DNA from: Leptospira sp. 96542
Lineage (GTDB): Bacteria; Spirochaetota; Leptospiria; Leptospirales; Leptospiraceae
Assembly (NCBI GenBank): GCA_029310945.1
Contig: JARJFC010000001.1
Coordinates: 124,001 to 188,000, forward strand
Reading direction: 5' to 3'
Length of the DNA stretch: 64,000 bases
Shown: one piece after another, positions 35,038 through 44,532 of the stretch
How the letters are laid out: each line of letters begins with the position of its first letter
How positions within the stretch are numbered: the stretch's first letter is position 1
Position numbers and translations under genes: made by a program
The notes under the pieces: model-generated
Seen by the model: only the letters and a program-made list of their open reading frames with translations
Databases searched by the model: none
What the model was told of the DNA's origin: nothing

Positions 35038-37188
35038 ATGGAACAAATTCATCACAGATCCTGCAATTTATGTGAAGCTATGTGTGGGATTCAAATCTTC
35101 CACCAAGAAGGAAAGATCATCGGTTTCAAAGGTGATCCACTTGATAAATTCAGTCGCGGTCATATTTGCCCCAAAGGCCCCGAACTGAAGGCTTTGTATG
35201 AAGACCCAGACCGGATCAAATTCCCACTCAAACAGACGGCTACCGGCTGGATCGAAGTTTCATGGGTGGAAGCTCTCTCCGAAATTGCAGAAAAAATCGT
35301 AAATATCCAAAACCAATATGGAAATGATGCCGTGGGGGTTTACAGTGGGAATCCCAGTGTTCACAATTATGGATCGATGCTTTTTGGCCAAAGGTTTATA
35401 AACAAACTAAAAACTAAGAATAATTTCTCAGCTACTTCTGTTGATCAACTCCCACACCAATTATTATCCTACTTAATGTTCGGTCACCAACTCCTTGTTC
35501 CAATTCCTGATATTGATCATACTAAATATTTTTTGATTTTGGGTGGCAATCCATTCGCATCTAACGGGAGTTTAATGAGCTCGCCTGATGTAAAAAAAAG
35601 ATTAAAATCGATTCAAGAACGTGGGGGCAAATACGTTGTTGTCGATCCTAGAAAATCAGAGACTGCAATGCATGCCGATGAACATTTGTTTATCAAACCT
35701 GGAACCGACGCATATTTTTTGATGGCCATCATCAACTGTATGTTTGAAAAAAATTTAGTAAAAAAATCAAATTTAATCAATGACCAAACATTAGTAATTC
35801 TAAAAACAATCGCTCAGGATTTCCCAAAGGAAACGGTCAGTCGTATTACAGGAATTACTTCTGATTCAATAGAAAGGGTAACATTAGAATTTTCAAAATC
35901 TGAGACTGCAGTCTGTTATGGTAGAGTAGGAGTATCGACGCAAGAATTTGGAGCAATCTGCCAATGGCTAATCAATGTTATCAATATTATATCTGGTAAT
36001 ATTGATAAAACAGGAGGAGCAATGTTCACATTGCCTGCCGTTGATTTAGTTGGTGTCTCATCCGTAATTCGATCTTCACCAGGTAGTTTTAATAAATACC
36101 AATCGAGAGTGAGAAAACTCCCTGAATTCAATGATGAATTGCCCGTCTCTGTGTTGGCAGAGGAAATCCTAACAGAAGGAGACGGCAAAATTCGTGCGCT
36201 TATTACCTCGGCAGGAAATCCAGTGTTATCTACGCCTAACGGAAAAAAACTTGAAAATGCTTTCGAAAGTTTAGAATTTATGGTTTGTGTTGATTTTTAT
36301 CTAAACGAAACGACTAAATATGCTAACTTCATACTGCCACCAACTTCTACTTTGGAACATGACCATTATGATCTAATCTTTAATGTATTTGCCATTCGCA
36401 ATACGACTCGGTACAATCAGCCTTTATTTGATCCATTGCCAGGGATGTTACATGATTGGGAAATCTTCTCTGATTTGACCAAAAGAATAGAATTGCTTCG
36501 TTCAGGAAAAGCGCTTCCAAAAGATTTAGTAAAATCGAAGTTAACCCCTGCAAGTATAATCGATCATGCTTTAAAATCTGGGCCATATGGTCAAAAGACC
36601 AATCCAACGATTTCTATGAGTTTGGATTTGCTGAAAACAAATGAACACGGTGTTGACCTTGGCTCTCTTCAACCAAATTTTCCGGACAGATTGTACACTG
36701 AAGATAAAAAAATCAACCTCGTCCCAGAACTAATACAGATTGACCTGCACCGTCTAAGAAAAAAATATTCTGAGCTGAGTAATGATCAGGCAAAACAAGA
36801 TACATTGCTTCTCATCGGACGTCGGCATTTACGAAGTAACAATTCTTGGATGCACAATCTTCCGAAACTGATGTCAGGAAAACAAAGGTGTACTCTAATG
36901 ATACATCCAGAAGACGCAATGAATCTAAAGATCCAAAATGATGATTTAGTTTTGGTAGAATCCAATGTGGGGAAAATTCAAATACAAGCGGAGGTAACTG
37001 AAGAACTTATGCCTGGTGTTGTCAGCATACCTCACGGGTTTGGACATGGTAGATCTGGTACGAAACAGAAGGTTGCCTCAGAATTTGCAGGTGTGAGCAT
37101 CAATGATCTTACCGACGATCAGACTGTGGATGAATTTTCTGGTAATGCGGCTTTTAGTGGAACCAAAGTTTCTATTAGAAAAATCTGA
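35038..37188 (+). CDS. Molybdopterin oxidoreductase of unknown substrate
   Basis: 716 residues. It has an N-terminal [4Fe-4S] motif CX2CX3CX27C (C9, C12, C16, C44), the full molybdopterin-binding core (YFLILGGNPFASNG, VVVDPRKSETAMHADEH) and a C-terminal dinucleotide-binding domain. Where NasA has a Mo-ligand Cys (SRLCMSS), this aligns at TSVDQLPHQ, so an Asp may ligate Mo or the ligand may differ; the alignment is by eye. No FAD or extra cluster domain, so a separate electron partner is needed. Not a signal-peptide protein: cytoplasmic. Could be a second nitrate reductase or formate dehydrogenase-like enzyme. In the middle of the Moco cluster. Confidence 0.75.
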   Translation: MEQIHHRSCNLCEAMCGIQIFHQEGKIIGFKGDPLDKFSRGHICPKGPELKALYEDPDRIKFPLKQTATGWIEVSWVEALSEIAEKIVNIQNQYGNDAVGVYSGNPSVHNYGSMLFGQRFINKLKTKNNFSATSVDQLPHQLLSYLMFGHQLLVPIPDIDHTKYFLILGGNPFASNGSLMSSPDVKKRLKSIQERGGKYVVVDPRKSETAMHADEHLFIKPGTDAYFLMAIINCMFEKNLVKKSNLINDQTLVILKTIAQDFPKETVSRITGITSDSIERVTLEFSKSETAVCYGRVGVSTQEFGAICQWLINVINIISGNIDKTGGAMFTLPAVDLVGVSSVIRSSPGSFNKYQSRVRKLPEFNDELPVSVLAEEILTEGDGKIRALITSAGNPVLSTPNGKKLENAFESLEFMVCVDFYLNETTKYANFILPPTSTLEHDHYDLIFNVFAIRNTTRYNQPLFDPLPGMLHDWEIFSDLTKRIELLRSGKALPKDLVKSKLTPASIIDHALKSGPYGQKTNPTISMSLDLLKTNEHGVDLGSLQPNFPDRLYTEDKKINLVPELIQIDLHRLRKKYSELSNDQAKQDTLLLIGRRHLRSNNSWMHNLPKLMSGKQRCTLMIHPEDAMNLKIQNDDLVLVESNVGKIQIQAEVTEELMPGVVSIPHGFGHGRSGTKQKVASEFAGVSINDLTDDQTVDEFSGNAAFSGTKVSIRKI

Positions 37189-37197
37189 AATTTTAAT

Positions 37198-38277
37198 TTA
37201 GAGTGTATTCACGAGTAACCGACGTCCTCCTCTCAATGAATATTTTTCGATATTGTCACCAAGATACTGGAGTGCAGTTTTTGACCTTATTCCAGACTCG
37301 CAAATACAAATAATTGCCTGGTAACCCTCGAAACTTAGCTGTTGGCCAGACTGTAAATTCGATAAAGGAAAGGAAATCGTAAAAGGGATTGGATTTTCTG
37401 AAATTTCATCCTCTTCTCGAACATCAATCACCAAACATCTCTTAGATTGAGTCAATTCTTTCATTTGCAAAACTGAAATCTCATTTTTTTCTATTACTAA
37501 TTGTAAATCTAGTTTTTTATTTATACCGCAAATTTCACAGCTATGATTGATGTCCATTTTTGTCTGAAACAATATTGGCGGATTCCATTCTAAATAATAA
37601 ACAATATCAGTATCTATTTGACCTGGATTCAATAAATATTGAACCGCAAGCGATGCTTGATGAGTTCCAGCAAGTGTGGATTGAATGCCGATCACCCCAC
37701 CGATGTTACAACTTAACAAATCTCCTTCCTGTAAATTTGGGAATAAACAACGGTAACATGGACGACCATTTGGCGAAAAAAAAACGAACTGTGCGCTCGT
37801 TCTGTAAACTGAAGCAATCACGAATGGTTTATTCAATCGAAGGCATAAATCATTTATAATATATTTCGATGAAATCGTATCAGTACAATCTAATACAATA
37901 TCCCACTCCGCAAAAATATCTGGATCAGTATCAACTGATAACATTTGAGAATATTCAACGATATTTACCCATGGATTTCTTGCTAATAGAGCCTCAGATA
38001 CTACTTTCGTTTTTAACCGACCAATATCTGCGAATGTAAACAAAGTTTGGCGGTGGAGGTTTGTTAATTCGACAGAATCAAAATCCATAATTCCAATCTT
38101 ACCGACACCAGAGAGTGCCAACTGTAACGTCGCAGGACAACCCAAACCTCCTAAACCTATAACGAGAACCGAAGAATTTTTTAGAATTTTTTGTCCAAGC
38201 GTTCCAATATCCGGCACTAAAATTTGACGTTCGAAGAATTTTTCCTCATCCGATCGCATTCTGTAGGAATGACTCAT
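37198..38277 (-). CDS. moeB: MoeB-like adenylyltransferase with C-terminal rhodanese domain
   Basis: 359 residues. ThiF/MoeB core: VLVIGLGGLGCPATLQLALS, an ELTNLHRQTLF loop, and zinc CxxC pairs (CYRC, CEIC). Residues about 265-359 are a rhodanese domain with active-site CESGIRS. This MoeB-rhodanese form adenylates the MoaD C-terminus and supplies sulfur. It is on the opposite strand from its neighbours and divergent from moaA. Confidence 0.88.
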   Translation of the reverse strand: MSHSYRMRSDEEKFFERQILVPDIGTLGQKILKNSSVLVIGLGGLGCPATLQLALSGVGKIGIMDFDSVELTNLHRQTLFTFADIGRLKTKVVSEALLARNPWVNIVEYSQMLSVDTDPDIFAEWDIVLDCTDTISSKYIINDLCLRLNKPFVIASVYRTSAQFVFFSPNGRPCYRCLFPNLQEGDLLSCNIGGVIGIQSTLAGTHQASLAVQYLLNPGQIDTDIVYYLEWNPPILFQTKMDINHSCEICGINKKLDLQLVIEKNEISVLQMKELTQSKRCLVIDVREEDEISENPIPFTISFPLSNLQSGQQLSFEGYQAIICICESGIRSKTALQYLGDNIEKYSLRGGRRLLVNTL

Positions 38278-38388
38278 CTAAAGTAAATAAGCAAGGAAAA
38301 ATTTAAAATCAAACTTATGGATAAATAATTATTCCAAATTTCATTTTTTGTTTCCAAGTCAGAATTCCAAAAGAATGTAGACAGTATC

Positions 38389-39324
38389 ATGGCAGAAAAT
38401 ACTCGAAAGTTTGAAGTTCTGCGTTTGAGTGTCCTTTCACACTGCAATTTTGCTTGCGTTTACTGTGCCCCAAAAAATAAATCGGATTCTTATGAAACTA
38501 AAATTCATTTCATTTCAACGGAATTATTAGAATCAAAAATAAAAATTTTAATCACTATTCTAAAATTGAAAGAAGTTCATCTCACAGGGGGTGAACCAAC
38601 GTTACACAAAGAGATAACAAATATAATTCAAAAAATAAGAATATTAGGGATAGACGAGGTTGCTCTCACTTCAAACGGATTTTTCAATATGCAATTAATT
38701 GACAAAATGAAAGATGCTGGCCTAACTCGCATGAACTTTTCTTTGGATAGTATTAATCAATATGCATTTGAAAAAATGAGCGATCGTAAAATTCCAATTG
38801 AAAATATCAAAATCAATATTCTACATGCAAAAAACACAGGTTTAGATGTAAAAATAAACTGTACAGTTTTAAATGGTTACAATCAAAACGAAATTTTACC
38901 ATTATTAGACTGGGCAGGAGAAAATGAAATACCCATTCGATATTTGGAATTTATGAAAATGGGACCATTGCAAGCAGAACATTCCGATTTATTTTTCTCG
39001 TCAGACAAAATTAAGAATACAATTAAATCAAAATACAAATTTAAGCCGTATTACACTGAAAAAGACTCCACAGCCACTTACCACCAAACAGAAAATGGAT
39101 ATATCTTTGGCATAATTGCAAATCACTCTGAACCATTTTGTGAGGGTTGTAATCGTTTAAGAATGGATTCATTTGGAAGGGTCTATGGGTGTTTGAGTGA
39201 TCAAACGTCTTTTGAATTGCCAGAAAATTTGGATGCAGCAAAAGCTGCCTTAGCCCAAGCCATGTTGACGAAAAAGAATTATTTTACTGGATCAAAACTA
39301 TCAATGAAGTTCATTGGAGGGTAG
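38389..39324 (+). CDS. moaA: GTP 3',8-cyclase
   Basis: 311 residues, radical SAM. N-terminal CX3CX2C (C19, C23, C26: HCNFACVYCAPK), LTGGEPTLHKEI, and a C-terminal cluster motif (PFCEGCNRLRMDSFGRVYGC) that binds GTP. The chain ends in Gly-Gly (MKFIGG), the conserved catalytic tail of MoaA. First committed step of Moco synthesis. Opens the moaA, moaD, moaE, mobA, HAD run, where each gene touches or overlaps the next. Confidence 0.94.
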   Translation: MAENTRKFEVLRLSVLSHCNFACVYCAPKNKSDSYETKIHFISTELLESKIKILITILKLKEVHLTGGEPTLHKEITNIIQKIRILGIDEVALTSNGFFNMQLIDKMKDAGLTRMNFSLDSINQYAFEKMSDRKIPIENIKINILHAKNTGLDVKINCTVLNGYNQNEILPLLDWAGENEIPIRYLEFMKMGPLQAEHSDLFFSSDKIKNTIKSKYKFKPYYTEKDSTATYHQTENGYIFGIIANHSEPFCEGCNRLRMDSFGRVYGCLSDQTSFELPENLDAAKAALAQAMLTKKNYFTGSKLSMKFIGG

Positions 39325-39567
39325 ATGAAAATACAGCTACTCAGTTTTGCTGCATTCCGCGACTTTTTACCAAATACGCAGACGCTAGAATTAGAAAGTT
39401 CAGCCACGGTCGCAGATCTTAAAAATCTTTTAAAACAACAATATCCAGAACTAACAAAATTGCTTGGGATTAGCAGGGTTTCTATCAATCAATCCATTGT
39501 TGCAGAAACTGAAGTTATAAATGATGGAGCCATTATTGCCCTACTACCTCCATCTAGCGGAGGATAA
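39325..39567 (+). CDS. moaD: Molybdopterin synthase sulfur carrier subunit
   Basis: 80 residues, ubiquitin-like fold, ending in PPSSGG. The terminal Gly-Gly is the site that is adenylated by MoeB and thiocarboxylated. The ATG directly follows the moaA stop; its GGAGG ribosome site sits inside the end of moaA. Confidence 0.93.
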   Translation: MKIQLLSFAAFRDFLPNTQTLELESSATVADLKNLLKQQYPELTKLLGISRVSINQSIVAETEVINDGAIIALLPPSSGG

Positions 39568-40008
39568 ATGGAAGATTTAAAACTGAAATACATTAGCCAT
39601 ATGCCACTGGAACTGCCAAAAACCTTTCCAGATTATCCGAGTATGGGTGGTTACGTCCTATTTGCTGGCGTGGTAAGAAATATCAATGAAGGGCGAGCAG
39701 TAACCCATTTGGAATATGATGCGTATCCAGAATTGGCTGAAAAAATGATAGGAGAAATAATTACCGAAGTTTGTAAACTTTGGAAATTAGAATTTATTGA
39801 ATGCACTCATAGACTTGGGACTGTAAAACTTGGGGAAGTTGCAGTTCTTGTTATTACAGGCTCAGTTCATAGAGATGAAGCTTATAAAGCAAATCGTATG
39901 ATTATTGATCGTGTCAAACATGAAGTTCCTATTTGGAAGAAAGAATTTTATGTCGATGGTACATCAGAATGGTCGAAAGGCTGTATTCATGAATCACTCG
40001 ATCATTAA
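39568..40008 (+). CDS. moaE: Molybdopterin synthase catalytic subunit
   Basis: 146 residues. MoaE features: FAGVVRNINEGRAVTHLEYDAY, IECTHRLGTVKLGEVAVLV, and VPIWKKEFYVDGT with the conserved lysine pair. It converts cPMP to molybdopterin together with MoaD. Directly adjacent to moaD (stop-start abutting). Confidence 0.94.
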   Translation: MEDLKLKYISHMPLELPKTFPDYPSMGGYVLFAGVVRNINEGRAVTHLEYDAYPELAEKMIGEIITEVCKLWKLEFIECTHRLGTVKLGEVAVLVITGSVHRDEAYKANRMIIDRVKHEVPIWKKEFYVDGTSEWSKGCIHESLDH

Positions 40009-40633
40009 GCCAAACTTCGTAATTCTTACAGGCGGACAAAGTGTCCGAATGCAGCAAGACAAAGCATTTGTAAAAATTGGCAAAAACTCAACTTTTTTAA
40101 CGAGATTACTAAAAAAACTAAAATATTTTAATGGTAATATTTATTTTTCATTAAGACAAAATCAAATTCAAGAATATTCAGAACTTATCCAAAATCCAAA
40201 TTTTTTAGTAGATCAAAATATTCCTGCTTATGGCCCTCTCAAAGGAATTCTATCTACATATTCTTATTTTAGTAAAAAAAAGAATATAGAACATTTATTT
40301 TTTTTACCAGTAGATATACCGTTCGTCAAACTAAGGACAATCAACCGTTTACTGCAAATAAACCTAAAGTCCAAAACAAAATTACCGGGAGTATTTTATG
40401 AATCTTCCACAGGTTTAGAACCATTGTGTGGAATTTATTCGATGGAAGTTCTTTCTAAATGGTATAACTCTATCATCTCAAAAGTAACGAATGATTTTTC
40501 TTTACAAAAACGAATCATTTGTTTAAACCCCAAACCTTATATTTTAAAATTACCGATAGATGAAGAATTTAACTTCCGAAACATCAATACAAAAGAAGAC
40601 CTTCAAAAAACAAGACAAGATGAAACTAATTGA
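39989..40633 (+). CDS. mobA: Molybdenum cofactor guanylyltransferase
   Basis: 214 residues from the ATG at 39989, which overlaps moaE by 20 bp; a longer reading from 39905 would lie within moaE. Nucleotidyltransferase signature FVILTGGQSVRMQQDKAF (LAGGxSxRMGxDK-like) and PVDIPFVKLRT. It attaches GMP to make the bis-MGD form needed by both molybdoenzymes here. It overlaps the next gene by 14 bp. Confidence 0.85.
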   Translation: MNHSIIKPNFVILTGGQSVRMQQDKAFVKIGKNSTFLTRLLKKLKYFNGNIYFSLRQNQIQEYSELIQNPNFLVDQNIPAYGPLKGILSTYSYFSKKKNIEHLFFLPVDIPFVKLRTINRLLQINLKSKTKLPGVFYESSTGLEPLCGIYSMEVLSKWYNSIISKVTNDFSLQKRIICLNPKPYILKLPIDEEFNFRNINTKEDLQKTRQDETN

Positions 40634-41210
40634 ACAAAAAAAATTCTGGATATTCGATATGGACGGTACTCTTACCATTGCTCTCCACGATTTTCAGGCA
40701 ATCAAATTTGAACTAGGTTTACCACCAAACGAAGATATACTAAGTTCACTTTCAAAACTTTCTCCTATAGAACAGATTAAAAAACATACGCAGCTTAATA
40801 AAATAGAATTAGAGATCGCAAAACGAGCAGTAGAATCGCCAGGCACTAGTAAACTACTCAATGAATTGTCGTTAAAATCATATACGATGGGCATCTTAAC
40901 AAGAAATAGTTTTCAGAATTCACTTGAAACCTTAAAAGGAGCAAATTTAATTCATTTTTTTGAACCAAATTTTATTTTTTGTAGAGAGAAGGCGATTCCC
41001 AAACCTAATCCTGATGGCATTTTCCAACTAATGAAAGTTTGGGATGCAAAAAAGGAAAACACAATTATAGTGGGTGATTATCGTTTTGATTTAGAAGCGG
41101 GGAGAGCCGCTGGAATTGATACAATTTATATCGATCCAACGGGGGAATTTCCATACAAAAACCTTGCAGATCATTCTGTAAAAAGTTTAGATTCTATCCT
41201 TGAGATTTAA
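40620..41210 (+). CDS. HAD family hydrolase in the Moco operon
   Basis: 196 residues from the ATG at 40620. All four HAD motifs: FDMDGTLT, GILTRNS, IPKPNPDG and VGDYRFDLEAG, a type IA cap arrangement. Overlapping mobA by 14 bp suggests translation is coupled and it could act on a phosphorylated intermediate, by-product or damaged nucleotide of Moco synthesis; there is no direct evidence. The substrate is unknown. Confidence 0.75.
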   Translation: MKLIEQKKFWIFDMDGTLTIALHDFQAIKFELGLPPNEDILSSLSKLSPIEQIKKHTQLNKIELEIAKRAVESPGTSKLLNELSLKSYTMGILTRNSFQNSLETLKGANLIHFFEPNFIFCREKAIPKPNPDGIFQLMKVWDAKKENTIIVGDYRFDLEAGRAAGIDTIYIDPTGEFPYKNLADHSVKSLDSILEI

Positions 41211-41291
41211 GCAAAGGCGATTTACATGAACTAACCTAAATCAGATGACCCTGTATTATCAAAGTCTTTCGATTAGTTCAAATTTTATAAC

Positions 41292-42434
41292 TCAATCCAA
41301 TTGTACCCACTTGCCATCTTTCATATAATATGCAAGTTTACCACTAACAGGCAATGCGTAAAAATTCCCTTTTTGAGCTTGGCTTAAAATGATATAATTA
41401 TCATCTCTCCTTGTTTCTTCCAAAACAAAACTTCCTTCTTGGGAAGTTAATGACCAAGTACCGTTTGTATTTTCGGTAAACTTTAATTCTTGTTTAATAG
41501 AATAAGTGTGCACTTTTCCTGCTAGTGTGGTTGTGGGAGGTGTTGGTCCAGTTGGTGTTGTAGTTGTGGCAACCGTTGACGCATTTTTTTCGTATTTTTT
41601 GATTTCCTTTAATAAATTAGTCTCACTATCAAAAGAAATCTCTTGTACAATTACTTTTCCCTTTGGATCCAAAACAAAAAGAGTCGGATAACCATCAAAT
41701 TTAAAATTGTCAATTTCTTTACTCTCATCATCTAAGGTGACAGAAACAAATTTACTATTCAAGGTTTGGATCACATTTTTTTTACTTAGAACCTTCTCTT
41801 CCAAATAAACACAGGCTCCGCACCAAGCTGGAGCAGAAATCGCAAAAAATATATTTTGATTTGTTTTTTGCGCTTTTGATTTTGCATCTTTCAAACTATT
41901 AGCCCAAAGGATACCACCGCTACTCCTAGATTTCACAACAGGCTTTTTTTCTTTCTCTTTTGAAACAATGACAGAAATGGTTTTCCGAATTTTCTTTGGT
42001 TCATAACACTTGTTTGTTTCGGAATTGCACCACTGAGTAAAAATTTCAATCGTTAGTTTTTCAGGTTTCACTGAAGCTTTTCGACCACCTGTTTCATAGA
42101 CAGAAAGTAAATAAGAGCCTGATTTTGTTTCTCCTTTTCCTTTAAGAATGAGATCTTCCTCTTTTTTGTCTCCACTTGGATTTTCCTTGATAGCAACCAA
42201 AAACCCTTTTGATTTTGAACTGAATTGTGTTGGTTTGTTAAAACTGAGGGCGCTCGTATTCGAAATGTAAAGATGTCGATTTTCAGGTAAAAATAAATCT
42301 ACAGTTACTTCTGCACTTCCTCCAGAAACCAATTCAATATTGTTTGGGAAGACAAATGCACTCTCTGTTTGCCCAAATACAAGCTGCGGAATCAATAAAG
42401 ATAAAAATAAAACAAAAATGCGGAATTTTGGCAT
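41292..42434 (-). CDS. Secreted DsbD-N-like/thioredoxin-fold protein
   Basis: About 380 residues from the ATG at 42434, which has AAGGAG 8 nt upstream; an upstream in-frame start at 42467 does not. Signal peptide ends VFGQ. The N-terminal domain has FTQWCNSETNKCYEPKK, resembling the DsbD alpha domain's cysteine pair. A thioredoxin domain follows with WCGAC in SAPAWCGACVYLEEK. A Thr/Pro linker (TTTPTGPTPPTTT) leads to a last beta domain. Likely periplasmic thiol-disulfide exchange; partner unknown. Confidence 0.75.
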   Translation of the reverse strand: MPKFRIFVLFLSLLIPQLVFGQTESAFVFPNNIELVSGGSAEVTVDLFLPENRHLYISNTSALSFNKPTQFSSKSKGFLVAIKENPSGDKKEEDLILKGKGETKSGSYLLSVYETGGRKASVKPEKLTIEIFTQWCNSETNKCYEPKKIRKTISVIVSKEKEKKPVVKSRSSGGILWANSLKDAKSKAQKTNQNIFFAISAPAWCGACVYLEEKVLSKKNVIQTLNSKFVSVTLDDESKEIDNFKFDGYPTLFVLDPKGKVIVQEISFDSETNLLKEIKKYEKNASTVATTTTPTGPTPPTTTLAGKVHTYSIKQELKFTENTNGTWSLTSQEGSFVLEETRRDDNYIILSQAQKGNFYALPVSGKLAYYMKDGKWVQLD

Positions 42435-42638
42435 TTTAAGATCTCCTTGCGGGGGAATCCTACTCATAAATTGATGTTTGTCAATAAATATTTATGAAAA
42501 CAAAGAAAAGTCATTAGCAAATTGTACGCTTGCGTTTTTTGCATTTAAGAATATTCGGATTTCTACGCATTATCGTCATATTTTTTAATTAAATATTTTT
42601 CCGAAAATAAATGATCTTTTCTTGCTTTTGGAATTGAT

Positions 42639-44498
42639 TTGGAAGTAATTTCCCATGTGAAAAACAAATTATTTCTTTTCATCTGTTTCGTACAGATTGT
42701 ATTCATAAACCCAATCGGCAGACTTCCCGAAAGACATAACCAGGCTTATATCACGATCCCGAATGTAAATCAATCCCAAAGTGGAGAAATCAACGGCGGT
42801 TTACTGGTTGATTCTGGAGAGTTTTCAGAGATTCCTGTTTGGAATCCTCCAAAACATAGATCACTGACTCCCCCACCACCTGTGAAAGATCTGCGTTATA
42901 ATGATTATGGAATAAGCTTATTTCCAGAAATTGGAAGACAACAAATGAATGACTGTACTGCATGGGCTTCCGCATATTATTTAAAAACATATCTTGAAGC
43001 TGTAGATAACAATTGGGTACCGGATAGACCATCGCGAATTTTTTCTCCATCGTATATTTATAATCAAATCAATAGCGGACGCGACCAAGGATCAAGCGTC
43101 ACCAATGCATTAAAACTAATGTATGAACAAGGTGCTGCAACTTTGCAGACAATGCCATATACAACAAATTTTACGGCAAGACCAACTAACAATGCATTTA
43201 ATGAAGCAAAAAAATATAAGATAAATAAATACTATAGCATAACTTCTTTAGCCGAGATTAAAAACGCGTTACAACTTGGACACCCCTTGCTCGTGGGGAT
43301 TGTTACAGATGCAACGTTCAACAGCGGTAAGTATAAAATATTTAACAAAACACTTCGGGACAATGCCCGCGATCGATTGGGTTCTTCCCATGGTAGGCAT
43401 GCAATGGTCATCGTTGCTTATGACGATGATAGAAGAGCACTTCTATTTTTAAACTCTTGGGGATCCCAATGGGGTGAAAAAGGATATGTATGGGTTAGTT
43501 ACGATTTGTTTGGCAAAATAGGTTATGACAACAAGGGAGCAAATTTTCTGGAAATTGCTCTTGTAGCAATCGACGAAAAATCGAATATTGAAACAGCAAA
43601 ACCAGATAAAAATTCGATTCAATTGAAAGCAAATACTTGGTTTTCTGGTATTGATGAAGGTAACCATGGTTACTGGGGTTGGAAGGCCAAAATAGAAGCC
43701 AACGAAATTACAAAATCCATAATTCAAAAAATTGAATGGGATATTCCAGAAGAATTAGAAGCAAATAATAATACGAATTTAGATTATGAATTAACAGGCG
43801 TTTCACACAGTTTCGGTGCAAATAAAATTGGCGCTCGCATTAATTTTACTGACGGCACTTCAAAAAAATTGAATTTTGTGCTCGAATTCAACGAAATCAA
43901 ACGCGGCGCCTTAAAATTTATTCAAGCCGATAAATATTATGGCAAAATCAACAACCAAGACTATTGGGATTGGTCTATCAAAATAGATGGAAGTTTAACA
44001 GATCTCCATGATATCCAAAAAGTTATTTACCATTTACACAAAACATTCAAAAATCCGAATGTGGAAGTTATTAGTTCACCTGAAAATGGTTTTGCATATT
44101 CAACGAGAGGCTGGGGAACATTTGAAGTTGGGGCTTCTGTCTATTTTAAAGATGGCACGATCGAAAAGTTCACTAAAATGCTTAAATTCACAGACAAAGT
44201 CAAACCTAAATTAAGATTAACTAATTCTTCCGTTCCATTGGAAAAACGAGATGGCCAAACTTATTATAATTGGACCGCATTTTTAGAAGGTTCGGAAATG
44301 GATTTAGCTAAGATACAAACTGTTGAATATATCCTCCACCCATCTTTCAAAAATAATCAAATCAAAATAAACCAAGGAAAAGATTTTGGATTTCCAATGT
44401 CAGCCATCGGTTGGGGTACTTTTCCATTAAAGGCAATTGTTTATTTTAATGATGGATCAAAAGAAACATTAACACATAATTTGGATTTCAAAGACTAG
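42639..44498 (+). CDS. Secreted papain-like protease with three pYEATS-like repeats
   Basis: 619 residues (TTG start at 42639; GTG at 42657 would give a tidier signal peptide beginning MKNKLFLFICF). The C1 peptidase triad is visible: QQMNDCTAWA (C106), GRHAMVIVAY (H254) and LNSWGSQWG (N272). From residue 320 there are three repeats of about 95 residues, each with a Y/W-rich strand, a central linker to an LH-type helix strand and a closing RGWGTFEVGASVYFKDG-type element, strongly like prokaryotic YEATS domains. Export plus protease plus three binding modules suggests a surface or secreted enzyme acting on a polymer or protein. Function unknown. Confidence 0.8.
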   Translation: MEVISHVKNKLFLFICFVQIVFINPIGRLPERHNQAYITIPNVNQSQSGEINGGLLVDSGEFSEIPVWNPPKHRSLTPPPPVKDLRYNDYGISLFPEIGRQQMNDCTAWASAYYLKTYLEAVDNNWVPDRPSRIFSPSYIYNQINSGRDQGSSVTNALKLMYEQGAATLQTMPYTTNFTARPTNNAFNEAKKYKINKYYSITSLAEIKNALQLGHPLLVGIVTDATFNSGKYKIFNKTLRDNARDRLGSSHGRHAMVIVAYDDDRRALLFLNSWGSQWGEKGYVWVSYDLFGKIGYDNKGANFLEIALVAIDEKSNIETAKPDKNSIQLKANTWFSGIDEGNHGYWGWKAKIEANEITKSIIQKIEWDIPEELEANNNTNLDYELTGVSHSFGANKIGARINFTDGTSKKLNFVLEFNEIKRGALKFIQADKYYGKINNQDYWDWSIKIDGSLTDLHDIQKVIYHLHKTFKNPNVEVISSPENGFAYSTRGWGTFEVGASVYFKDGTIEKFTKMLKFTDKVKPKLRLTNSSVPLEKRDGQTYYNWTAFLEGSEMDLAKIQTVEYILHPSFKNNQIKINQGKDFGFPMSAIGWGTFPLKAIVYFNDGSKETLTHNLDFKD

Positions 44499-44532
44499 TT
44501 TTGGATGAATACGCTCAAGAATAATACCAAAA

